A stretch of 64,000 nucleotides of DNA from Rhizobium sp. BK376. Lineage in GTDB: Bacteria; Pseudomonadota; Alphaproteobacteria; Rhizobiales; Rhizobiaceae. The notes beneath the pieces were generated by a model. The model made no database searches. It saw nothing but the letters and a program-made list of their open reading frames with translations, and had not been told where the DNA came from. The translations under genes and the position numbers were made by a program. Positions 56,018 to 64,000 of the stretch are shown piece by piece. Numbering within the stretch: position 1 is the first letter of the stretch; each line of letters begins with the position of its first letter. Where the stretch lies: assembly GCF_004341625.1 (NCBI RefSeq), contig NZ_SLZG01000003.1:185045-249044 (forward strand), in the 5' to 3' direction.

Positions 56018-58306
56018 TTACGTCCCAGCCCCATAGGCAGCGATCGCCGCCATGTTGACGATGTCGGAATCCTTGGCGCCCATGGAGGTGATCTGCACCG
56101 GCTTGTCGAGGCCAACGAGCAGGGGACCGATGACGGTGGAGCCGCCCAGTTCCTGCAGCATCTTGGTCGAGATCGAGGCCGAGTGGAAAGCCGGCATGAT
56201 GAGCACGTTGGCGGGGCCGGAGAGACGGCAGAAGGGATATTGCCCCTCCATGATCTTGCGGTTTAGCGCAACGTCAGCCGCCATTTCTCCGTCATATTCG
56301 AAATCGACCCGGCGCTGATCGAGGATGGCGACAGCCTCGCGCACCCGCTCCGAACGTTCGCCCGAGGGATGGCCGAAGGTGGAATAGGCGAGCAGGGCGA
56401 CGCGCGGCTCATAGCCCATGCGGCGGGCAAGGCTTGCGGTCTCCTCGGCAATCTCCGCAAGCTCGAGCGCCGTCGGCATATCGTGCACGGCGGTATCGGC
56501 AACGAAGACGGTGCGTCCGCGGGCCAGCACCAGCGAAACGCCGATCACGCGGTGTCCCGGCTTGGGGTCGATGCAGCGGCGCACGTCTTCCAGCGCGGTT
56601 GAGTAGTTGCGGGTAACCCCCGTCACCATGCCGTCGGCGTCGCCCATTGCCACCATGCAGGCGGCGAAATGGTTGCGGTCGTTATGGATCAGGCGAGTGA
56701 CATCGCGCAAGAGATAGCCTTTTCGCTGCAGCCGCGCATAGAGGTAGTCGATATAGGCATCGACGCGTGTCGAGATGCGAGCGTTGACGATTTCCAGTCC
56801 CGGCCGGTTGAGGTCGATGCCCGCCCGTTCCGCAGTTGCGTGAATGAGGTCCTCGCGGCCCAGCAGGATGGCGGTGCCGAGCTGCTGGTTGGCATAGGAG
56901 AGGGCCGCGCGCATGACCTGCTCTTCTTCGGCCTCGGCAAAGACGATCCGCTTCTGGTGCCGGCGAACCCGTTCATAGAGCCGCGCAAGCGTGGAGGCGA
57001 TCGGGTCGCGGCGGGCCGAGAGTTCCCGCGCATAGGCGGCCATGTCCGTGATGGCCTTTCGCGCAACGCCCGTCTCGATCGCCGCTTCGGCGACCGCAAC
57101 GGGAATGGCCGAGATCAGCCTGGGGTCGAAGGGCACGGGAATGATATATTGTGGCCCGAAGCGCGGCCGGGCACCCTGGTAGGCAGCGACGACGTCGTCG
57201 GGCACATCCTCGCGGGCAAGACTGGCCAGCGCCTTGACGGCGGCGATCTTCATCTCGTCGTTGATGGTCGTGGCGCGCACGTCGAGCGCACCGCGGAAGA
57301 TATAGGGAAAGCCGAGAACGTTATTGACCTGGTTCGGGTAGTCCGAACGACCTGTGGCCATGATCGCGTCGTCGCGGATGTGGGCCACTTCTTCCGGCGT
57401 GATTTCCGGGTCGGGATTGGCCATGGCAAAGATGATCGGCTTGTCCGCCATCGAGCGGATCATCTCTTCCGAGAAGGCGCCCTTCTGCGAAAGGCCGAAG
57501 ACGACGTCGGCGTCCTTCATGGCTTCTTCCAGCGTGCGGCTGTCGGTCTTTGCCGCATGCGCCGATTTCCACTGGTTCATGCCTTCGCTGCGGCCCTGGT
57601 AGATGACGCCCTTCGTGTCGCAGAGAATGATGTTCTCGGGATTGAAGCCCATCGCCTTGATGAGCTCGACGCAGGCGATTGCCGCGGCACCCGCCCCGTT
57701 GCAGACGAGCTTCGTCGTCTTCAGGTCGCGGCCGGTCAGCTCCAGCGCGTTGATAAGACCGGCAGCTGCGATGATCGCTGTGCCGTGCTGATCGTCATGG
57801 AAAACCGGGATATCCATGAGTTCGCGCAGGCGCTGCTCGATGATGAAACAGTCCGGCGCCTTGATGTCTTCGAGGTTGATGCCGCCGAAGGAGGGGCCGA
57901 GATAGCGCACGCAATTGATGAACTCGTCGACATTTTCCGTATCGACTTCGAGGTCGATGGAATCGACGTCGGCGAAGCGCTTGAAGAGAACGGACTTGCC
58001 TTCCATGACCGGCTTCGATGCCAGCGCGCCGAGATTGCCGAGGCCGAGGATGGCGGTGCCGTTGGAAATGACGGCGACCATGTTGCCGCGGGACGTATAG
58101 TCATAGGCAGTACCGGGATCGGCGGCGATCGCCTTGACCGGAACCGCGACACCCGGCGAATAGGCAAGCGACAGATCGCGCTGCGTCGCCATCGGCTTGG
58201 TCGGATTGATCTCCAGCTTGCCGGGGCGACCCTGCGAATGGAAATCGAGCGCTTCCTGATCGGTAATCCCGTTGGCTGGGCGCGGCTTGTCGTTCATCTC
58301 AGGCAT
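56018..58306 (-). CDS. maeB: NADP-dependent malic enzyme (MaeB type)
   Basis: 762 residues. An N-terminal malic enzyme (about 1-430) with [11 protein letters not shown], the NAD(P)-binding [13 protein letters not shown], and DDQHGTAI is fused to a phosphotransacetylase-like C-terminal domain (about 440-762). It decarboxylates malate to pyruvate; the fused domain is regulatory in this family. Rhizobia have two such enzymes, NAD-type Dme and NADP-type Tme, and I cannot tell which this is. GGAGG at 58311-58315 supports the ATG at 58306. Confidence 0.93.
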   Translation of the reverse strand: MPEMNDKPRPANGITDQEALDFHSQGRPGKLEINPTKPMATQRDLSLAYSPGVAVPVKAIAADPGTAYDYTSRGNMVAVISNGTAILGLGNLGALASKPVMEGKSVLFKRFADVDSIDLEVDTENVDEFINCVRYLGPSFGGINLEDIKAPDCFIIEQRLRELMDIPVFHDDQHGTAIIAAAGLINALELTGRDLKTTKLVCNGAGAAAIACVELIKAMGFNPENIILCDTKGVIYQGRSEGMNQWKSAHAAKTDSRTLEEAMKDADVVFGLSQKGAFSEEMIRSMADKPIIFAMANPDPEITPEEVAHIRDDAIMATGRSDYPNQVNNVLGFPYIFRGALDVRATTINDEMKIAAVKALASLAREDVPDDVVAAYQGARPRFGPQYIIPVPFDPRLISAIPVAVAEAAIETGVARKAITDMAAYARELSARRDPIASTLARLYERVRRHQKRIVFAEAEEEQVMRAALSYANQQLGTAILLGREDLIHATAERAGIDLNRPGLEIVNARISTRVDAYIDYLYARLQRKGYLLRDVTRLIHNDRNHFAACMVAMGDADGMVTGVTRNYSTALEDVRRCIDPKPGHRVIGVSLVLARGRTVFVADTAVHDMPTALELAEIAEETASLARRMGYEPRVALLAYSTFGHPSGERSERVREAVAILDQRRVDFEYDGEMAADVALNRKIMEGQYPFCRLSGPANVLIMPAFHSASISTKMLQELGGSTVIGPLLVGLDKPVQITSMGAKDSDIVNMAAIAAYGAGT

Positions 58307-58615
58307 ATATCCTCCAAACCCTCTTGGCATCAGACCTTGATATCCGGTTGCCGCCATTTCCTATAATGACGGTTTTTTTGGCTGACACGACGCTTTTGGG
58401 AAAAGTCGTCCTGTTACAAACGATTAAAATTTCCGCCTCGGCCTCAGATAGACCGACATGTGCCCTATGAAGGACGGCCCAGGCTTTTCAGCCGATTTGG
58501 ACGCGTCCTTGAAACCTCCTGTGGGCGAGCGGCTCCCCTTTTCCGATTGCTGTTGTCTTCTATAGCGGCGCGTGGATAGGGTGGCACCTCATTTTTCAGG
58601 AAAAACTGCACTGCC
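58307..58615. other. Intergenic region between divergent maeB and mutS
   Basis: 309 bp with no gene. It contains the promoters of both genes by position. The only structure seen is a hairpin with arms ACGACGCTTTT (58387-58397) and AAAAGTCGT (58401-58409), with one bulged base. Confidence 0.5.
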
Positions 58616-61357
58616 GTGAACGAACGAATGATCGCCAGCATCGATGCCTTCTCGGCTGCCGAACTCGCCACCGACGAAAGCCGGGCCTCGGCCACGCCGA
58701 TGATGGAGCAATATATAGAGATCAAGGCGAACAATCCCGGTTCGCTGCTCTTCTATCGCATGGGCGATTTCTACGAGCTCTTCTTCGAGGACGCCGTCGA
58801 TGCCTCCCGCGCGCTCGGCATCACGCTGACGAAGCGCGGCCAGCACATGGGCCAGGATATCCCGATGTGCGGCGTGCCGGTGCATGCGGCCGACGACTAT
58901 CTGCAGAAACTGATTGCGCTCGGTTTCCGCGTCGCCGTCTGCGAGCAGGTGGAAGATCCCGCGGAAGCAAAGAAGCGCGGCTCCAAATCTGTGGTCAAAC
59001 GCGATGTCGTTCGGCTTGTCACACCAGGCACCATCACCGAGGAAAAGCTGCTCTCGCCCTCGGAATCCAATTATCTGATGGCGCTGACCCGCATCCGCGG
59101 TGCCGGCGAGCCGCAGCTGGCGCTCGCCTGGATCGATATTTCGACCGGCGTCTTCCGTCTCGCTGAAACGGAAGCTTCACGGCTGCTCGCCGATATCCTG
59201 CGCATCGACCCGCGCGAGCTGATCCTGCCCGATACGATGTTCCACGATGCCGAGCTGAAGCCGGTCTTTGACGTGCTCGGCCGCACCGCTGTGCCGCAGC
59301 CGGCCGTACTTTTCGACAGCGCCAGTGCCGAAGGCCGCATCACCCGCTATTTCGGCATTTCGACCCTGGATGGTTTCGGCACTTTCACCCGCGCCGAACT
59401 CGCAGCCGCAGCCGCTGCGATCGCCTATGTCGAAAAGACCCAGATTGCCGAACGCCCGCCGCTCGGCAAGCCGGAGCGCGAAAGTGGCGCTTCCACCCTC
59501 TTCATCGATCCGGCGACCCGCGCCAATCTCGAACTGGCGCGCACGCTCTCGGGCGACCGCAACGGCTCGCTGCTGAAGGCGATCGATCGCACGGTGACGG
59601 GCGGCGGTGCCCGGCTTCTCGCAGAAAGGCTGATGTCGCCCCTGACCGATCCGGCTCGGATCAACGAGCGGTTGGATTCGATCGGCTTCCTGATGGAAGA
59701 GCCCTCGCTCTGCAGCGATCTGCGCGATGCGCTGAAACATGTCCCTGATATGCCGCGCGCCCTGTCGCGGCTGGCGCTCGACCGTGGCGGCCCGCGCGAT
59801 CTCTGGGCGATCCGCCAGGGTCTGGGTGCCGCTGCCCATATCGCCGGGAAGCTTGCAAATGCGATGTTGCCGGAAGAACTGTCCATTGCGCTCGCCGGCC
59901 TGCGGGCGCTTCCTGACGCGCTTGAAGCAATGCTCGCAGGCACGCTCGCCGACGAATTGCCGCTTCTCAAACGCGACGGCGGTTTCCTGCGCGAGGGCGC
60001 CGATGCCGAGCTTGACGAGGTACGTGCGCTGCGCGACCAGTCCCGGCGCGTCATCGCCGGCCTACAGCTGCAATATGCCGACGAAACCGGCATCAAGTCG
60101 CTCAAGATCAAGCACAACAATGTGCTCGGCTATTTCATCGAGGTCACCGCGGGCAATGCCGGCCCGATGACCGACACATCGGAAGCCAAGGCACGCTTCA
60201 TCCATCGCCAGACCATGGCAAATGCGATGCGCTTCACCACGACTGAACTCGCCGATCTCGAAAGCCGCATTGCCAACGCCGCCGACAAGGCGCTGACGAT
60301 CGAGCTCGCAGCCTTCGACCGCATGGTGACGGCCGTCGTCGGCGAGGCCGAAGCGATAAAATCGGGAGCCCGGGCGCTCGCGATCATCGACGTCGCATCC
60401 GGCCTTGCGCTTCTGGCGGACGAGCAGGCCTATTGCCGCCCGCAGGTCGATGGTTCGAAAATGTTTGCGATCGGTGGCGGCCGGCATCCGGTTGTCGAAC
60501 AGGCGCTGCGCCGGCAGGCTGGTGGTCCCTTCGTCGCCAACAATTGCGATCTCTCGCCACAGGAAGATGGCAGGGATGGTGCGATCTGGCTGCTGACCGG
60601 CCCGAACATGGGCGGTAAATCGACCTTCCTGCGCCAGAATGCGCTGATCGCCATCATGACGCAGATGGGCTCCTTCGTTCCGGCCGCATCCGCCCATATC
60701 GGCATTGTCGACCGGCTGTTCTCACGCGTCGGCGCCTCAGACGATCTCGCCCGCGGCCGCTCCACCTTCATGGTCGAGATGGTCGAGACGGCGGCGATCC
60801 TCAACCAGGCGACCGACCGCTCGCTCGTCATCCTCGATGAGATTGGCCGTGGCACCGCGACCTTCGACGGTCTCTCCATCGCCTGGGCCGCGGTCGAACA
60901 CCTGCATGAGGCCAACCGCTGCCGCGGCCTCTTCGCCACCCATTTCCATGAGCTGACCGTGTTGTCCGAGAAGCTGAACCGTCTGTCCAACGCGACTATG
61001 CGCGTTCGGGAGTGGGACGGCGACGTCATCTTCCTGCATGAAGTCGGACCCGGTGCTGCCGATCGCTCCTACGGCATTCAGGTGGCCCGGCTCGCCGGCC
61101 TGCCGGCCTCGGTCGTTGCCCGTGCCCGCGACGTGCTGACCCGGCTCGAGGATGCCGACCGCAAGAATCCGGCCAGCCAGCTGATCGACGACCTGCCGCT
61201 GTTCCAGGTGGCGGTAAGGCGTGAGGAGGCAGCCGGGCGTCGCGGCCCCTCGAAGGTCGAGGAGGCGCTGAAGGCGCTCGATCTCGATGATTTGACTCCG
61301 CGCGGGGCTCTCGATGCCCTTTACGAATTGAAGAAAAAACTCGACAAGACGATCTGA
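58616..61357 (+). CDS. mutS: DNA mismatch repair protein MutS
   Basis: 913 residues. The mismatch-reading domain has the [11 protein letters not shown] motif with the conserved Phe-x-Glu. The ATPase has Walker [30 protein letters not shown] and FATHFHEL. The start is GTG at 58616; an ATG four codons further (58628) is an alternative. It recognises mismatches and recruits MutL. Followed by a small conserved gene. Confidence 0.97.
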   Translation: MNERMIASIDAFSAAELATDESRASATPMMEQYIEIKANNPGSLLFYRMGDFYELFFEDAVDASRALGITLTKRGQHMGQDIPMCGVPVHAADDYLQKLIALGFRVAVCEQVEDPAEAKKRGSKSVVKRDVVRLVTPGTITEEKLLSPSESNYLMALTRIRGAGEPQLALAWIDISTGVFRLAETEASRLLADILRIDPRELILPDTMFHDAELKPVFDVLGRTAVPQPAVLFDSASAEGRITRYFGISTLDGFGTFTRAELAAAAAAIAYVEKTQIAERPPLGKPERESGASTLFIDPATRANLELARTLSGDRNGSLLKAIDRTVTGGGARLLAERLMSPLTDPARINERLDSIGFLMEEPSLCSDLRDALKHVPDMPRALSRLALDRGGPRDLWAIRQGLGAAAHIAGKLANAMLPEELSIALAGLRALPDALEAMLAGTLADELPLLKRDGGFLREGADAELDEVRALRDQSRRVIAGLQLQYADETGIKSLKIKHNNVLGYFIEVTAGNAGPMTDTSEAKARFIHRQTMANAMRFTTTELADLESRIANAADKALTIELAAFDRMVTAVVGEAEAIKSGARALAIIDVASGLALLADEQAYCRPQVDGSKMFAIGGGRHPVVEQALRRQAGGPFVANNCDLSPQEDGRDGAIWLLTGPNMGGKSTFLRQNALIAIMTQMGSFVPAASAHIGIVDRLFSRVGASDDLARGRSTFMVEMVETAAILNQATDRSLVILDEIGRGTATFDGLSIAWAAVEHLHEANRCRGLFATHFHELTVLSEKLNRLSNATMRVREWDGDVIFLHEVGPGAADRSYGIQVARLAGLPASVVARARDVLTRLEDADRKNPASQLIDDLPLFQVAVRREEAAGRRGPSKVEEALKALDLDDLTPRGALDALYELKKKLDKTI

Positions 61358-61374
61358 CGACGGAGACGGTGCCG

Positions 61375-61668
61375 ATGTTCATGGAAAGCCTGGTTGGCGA
61401 GGTGCGCACGCTTGCACAGCGGTTCACCTCGATGGAGGCCGCCCGCAAGGCCGAGCCCGATGGTGAGCCGGTAGCCTGGCATTCCGCCCGCGGCATGCTC
61501 GATCTCGTCATGGCCTGCAATCAGATTTCCGAACTCAGCAGCAAGATCGCCAAGGCCGGCTATTGGGAATGCGAGAAGGAAACGCTGAACGAAATCGGTG
61601 CGCAATCGCGCCACGTTCTCTACAATGCCAGCGACTTGAGACGTACGATTGCGTCGCTGAGGCCTTGA
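61375..61668 (+). CDS. Conserved hypothetical protein between mutS and glnD
   Basis: 97 residues, soluble and mostly helical (LVGEVRTLAQRFTSMEAARK; HSARGMLDLVMACNQI). No domain recognised. It starts 17 nt after mutS, so it is probably on the same transcript. A GTG two codons upstream is possible. Confidence 0.7.
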   Translation: MFMESLVGEVRTLAQRFTSMEAARKAEPDGEPVAWHSARGMLDLVMACNQISELSSKIAKAGYWECEKETLNEIGAQSRHVLYNASDLRRTIASLRP

Positions 61669-61826
61669 AACCGCCGATTTGTACAGCAATGGCGTCATCT
61701 CGGCGCCATGACGACCGGGTAGATCACTGGGCTTTTCGATCGCTCTAAATTTGGCATTCTGTCAAATTTAACGGATCTCGTTCCTATATTGCCTGTGTCA
61801 ATCGCCGGACAGAGAGGCTATAGCGC

Positions 61827-64000
61827 ATGCAGACGAAACGACGGGCGCGCCAGGAAGAGGCTGCAGCCATCCAAGAGGACTCCGGTCAGCGCAGCATGGC
61901 TATGCATGATCTCGATTTTTCCGGCATTCTTGATATCGATCTTCTTCGAAAGCAATGCGATGCCGCTGCCGAAGCGAACCGCAACAGGCCGGATGTCCTT
62001 CGCGCCGATCTGCTCGCCGTTCTGAAAAAGGCGAGTGCCGAGGGTCGCGAGAAGGCAAGGGAATTACTGGCCGAGGACGGTAGCGGGCTCAATTGCGCCT
62101 ACCGTATTTCCTGGCTGCAGGACCAGATCATCACGCTGCTCTACGATTTCTCGACGACCCATGTATATCCCAGGCAGAGGGATCGCTTTGCCGTTGCCGC
62201 GACCGGAGGCTACGGCCGCGATACGCTGGCGCCCGGTTCGGACATCGATCTGCTCTTCCTCTTCATGCCGAAGCCGGACGAGGAGGTCCACAAGGCGGTC
62301 GAGTTCGTCCTCTACATGCTCTGGGACATGGGTTTCAAGGTCGGCCATGCCACCCGCACGGTCGAGGAAAGCATCCGTCTCTCCAAGTCGGACATGACGA
62401 TCCGCACCGCGATCCTGGAGACTCGCTACATCTGCGGCTACGAGCCGCTGGTGCGCGAAATGGAGGCGCGCTTCGACAAGGAGATCGTCACCGGCACCGG
62501 GCCTGAATTCATTGCCGCCAAGCTTGCCGAACGCGACGAACGCCACCGCAAGGCCGGCGACACGCGCTACGTCGTCGAACCGAACGTCAAGGAAAGCAAA
62601 GGCGGCCTGCGCGACCTGCACACGCTCTTCTGGATCTCCAAATATTACTACCACGTTCGCGACCCCGCCGATCTGGTGAAGGTGGGCGTGCTGTCGAAAC
62701 AGGAATACCGCCTGTTCCAGAAGGCCGAGGATTTCCTCTGGGCCGTGCGCTGCCATATGCATTTCCTGACCAACAAGGCGGAAGAGCGCCTTTCCTTCGA
62801 TATCCAGCCGGAGATCGCAAAAGCTCTCGGCTACCACGCTCGTCCCGGCCTTTCGGCCGTCGAGCGCTTCATGAAACACTATTTCCTGGTAGCCAAGGAT
62901 GTCGGTGACCTGACACGCATTCTCTGTGCAGCCCTTGAGGACCAGCAGGCCAAGGCGACGCCGGGCCTGACCGGCGTGCTCAACCGCTTCACCCATCGTT
63001 CGCGCAAGATTCCCGGTACGCTGGAATTCGTAGAAGATCGCGGCCGCATCGCGCTCGCCAATCCTGATGTCTTCAAGCGCGATCCGGTCAGCCTCATTCG
63101 CCTGTTCCATGTCGCCGATATCAATGGGCTAGAGTTCCACCCGGACGCGCTGAAGCGGGTGACGCGCTCGCTGTCGCTGATCGACAACGATGTGCGCGAG
63201 AGCGAGGAGGCAAACCGTCTCTTCATCTCGATCCTGACCTCCAAGCGCGATCCCGCGCTCATCCTTCGCCGGATGAACGAAGCCGGCGTGCTTGGCCGCT
63301 TCATTCCCGAATTCGGCAAGATCGTCTCGATGATGCAATTCAACATGTATCATCACTATACGGTCGACGAACATCTCATTCGCTCCGTCGACGTGCTTGC
63401 CGAGATCGACAAGGGCAAGGCCGACGACATCCATCCGCTGGTCAACAAGCTGATGCCCGCCGTCGAAGACCGGGAGGCGCTGTACGTCGCTGTCCTGCTG
63501 CACGACATCGCCAAGGGACGCCAGGAGGATCACTCGGAGGCCGGCGCTAAGGTGGCGCGCAAGCTCTGCCCGCGCTTCGGCCTGTCGCCGAAGCAGACCG
63601 AGCTGGTGGTCTGGCTGGTCGAAGAACACCTGATCATGTCGATGACGGCGCAGACCCGTGATCTGACAGATCGTAAGACCGTCACCGATTTCGCCGATCG
63701 CGTTCAATCTCTCGATCGGCTGAAGCTGCTTCTGATCCTCACCGTCTGCGATATCCGCGCGGTCGGTCCCGGCGTTTGGAACGGCTGGAAGGGCCAGCTT
63801 CTGCGCACTCTTTATTATGAGACCGAACTGCTGCTTGCCGGCGGCTTCTCTGAGGTCTCGCGCAAGGAGCGGGCGGCCTTTGCTGCCGAAGCGCTCTACA
63901 ATGCGCTTTCCGACTGGAGCCAGAAGGATCGCAAGACCTATACGAAGCTGCACTACCAGCCCTATCTGCTCTCGGTACCGCTCGAAGACCAGATCCGGCA
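61827..64000 (+). CDS. glnD: [Protein-PII] uridylyltransferase GlnD, 3'-truncated
   Basis: The frame from ATG 61827 ([15 protein letters not shown]) stays open to the window edge, about 724 codons; the full protein is expected to be over 900. The nucleotidyltransferase motif [18 protein letters not shown] is intact, then the GlnD-specific region with [18 protein letters not shown], and an HD domain with [17 protein letters not shown]. The C-terminal ACT domains lie beyond the window. It uridylylates and deuridylylates PII in response to glutamine. An ATG at 61896 ([10 protein letters not shown]) is an alternative start. Confidence 0.95.
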   Translation, partial: MQTKRRARQEEAAAIQEDSGQRSMAMHDLDFSGILDIDLLRKQCDAAAEANRNRPDVLRADLLAVLKKASAEGREKARELLAEDGSGLNCAYRISWLQDQIITLLYDFSTTHVYPRQRDRFAVAATGGYGRDTLAPGSDIDLLFLFMPKPDEEVHKAVEFVLYMLWDMGFKVGHATRTVEESIRLSKSDMTIRTAILETRYICGYEPLVREMEARFDKEIVTGTGPEFIAAKLAERDERHRKAGDTRYVVEPNVKESKGGLRDLHTLFWISKYYYHVRDPADLVKVGVLSKQEYRLFQKAEDFLWAVRCHMHFLTNKAEERLSFDIQPEIAKALGYHARPGLSAVERFMKHYFLVAKDVGDLTRILCAALEDQQAKATPGLTGVLNRFTHRSRKIPGTLEFVEDRGRIALANPDVFKRDPVSLIRLFHVADINGLEFHPDALKRVTRSLSLIDNDVRESEEANRLFISILTSKRDPALILRRMNEAGVLGRFIPEFGKIVSMMQFNMYHHYTVDEHLIRSVDVLAEIDKGKADDIHPLVNKLMPAVEDREALYVAVLLHDIAKGRQEDHSEAGAKVARKLCPRFGLSPKQTELVVWLVEEHLIMSMTAQTRDLTDRKTVTDFADRVQSLDRLKLLLILTVCDIRAVGPGVWNGWKGQLLRTLYYETELLLAGGFSEVSRKERAAFAAEALYNALSDWSQKDRKTYTKLHYQPYLLSVPLEDQIR

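Noticed and set aside
56669..58366. 565-codon open frame opposite maeB
   Set aside because: Shadow of the malic enzyme gene, which has complete catalytic motifs.

Overview
The window is a chromosomal segment of an alphaproteobacterium of the family Rhizobiaceae, most likely Rhizobium itself. The evidence is high GC with strong C/G third-position bias, the gene set rpsT-dnaA, lptCAB-rpoN-hpf-ptsN, hrcA-grpE, rph-rdgB-hemW and olsB, and copies of a roughly 105 bp palindromic intergenic element resembling rhizobial RIME repeats. No rRNA, tRNA, CRISPR array, insertion sequence or prophage was recognised.

Layout. 1-489 is the 3' end of a glycine-rich repeat protein gene. 570-3772 holds a pirin, a class II glutamine amidotransferase and coaBC. 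3836-12966 is an accessory block of LysR regulators, short-chain dehydrogenases, transporters and VOC proteins. 13191-20714 is a six-gene minus-strand operon: a histidine-ammonia-lyase homologue, a cyclic amidohydrolase, an M20 carbamoyl-amino-acid hydrolase, a DUF917/S-Me-THD protein, a TfoX-like protein and a urocanase homologue. 20829-28005 is core: ubiE-ubiB, mutM, an enoyl-CoA hydratase, rpsT and dnaA. 28140-36237 holds metabolic and housekeeping genes ending in hrcA-grpE. 36397-38527 is a small accessory patch with an ArsR/SRPBCC pair and three lower-GC orphan genes. 38744-45543 carries ptsN, hpf, rpoN, lptBAC, sppA and ihfB. 45774-55173 has rRNA methyltransferases, lspA, a hybrid histidine kinase, olsB and a nucleotide cyclase. 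55329-55927 is a RelBE-type pair whose toxin is interrupted by a stop codon. maeB, mutS and a 3'-truncated glnD close the window.

The most interesting system is the operon at 13191-20714. Its five enzymes match, step for step, the five-step route that breaks ergothioneine down to glutamate: trimethylamine elimination, hydration of thiourocanate, desulfurisation of the thiohydantoin, ring opening, and decarbamoylation. The lyase lacks the Ala-Ser-Gly triad that forms the MIO cofactor of true histidine ammonia-lyases. The urocanase differs at several positions that are nearly invariant in true urocanases. No hutI, hutG or hutF lies nearby. The assignment is an inference from gene content and motifs, not a demonstrated function.

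Other points: eight GANTC (CcrM methylation) sites upstream of dnaA, seven of them within 169 bp; intergenic repeats whose ends supply the stop codons of flanking genes; a palindrome that contains the start codon of an ArsR-family gene; and a perfect-arm hairpin between the divergent lptC and sppA genes.
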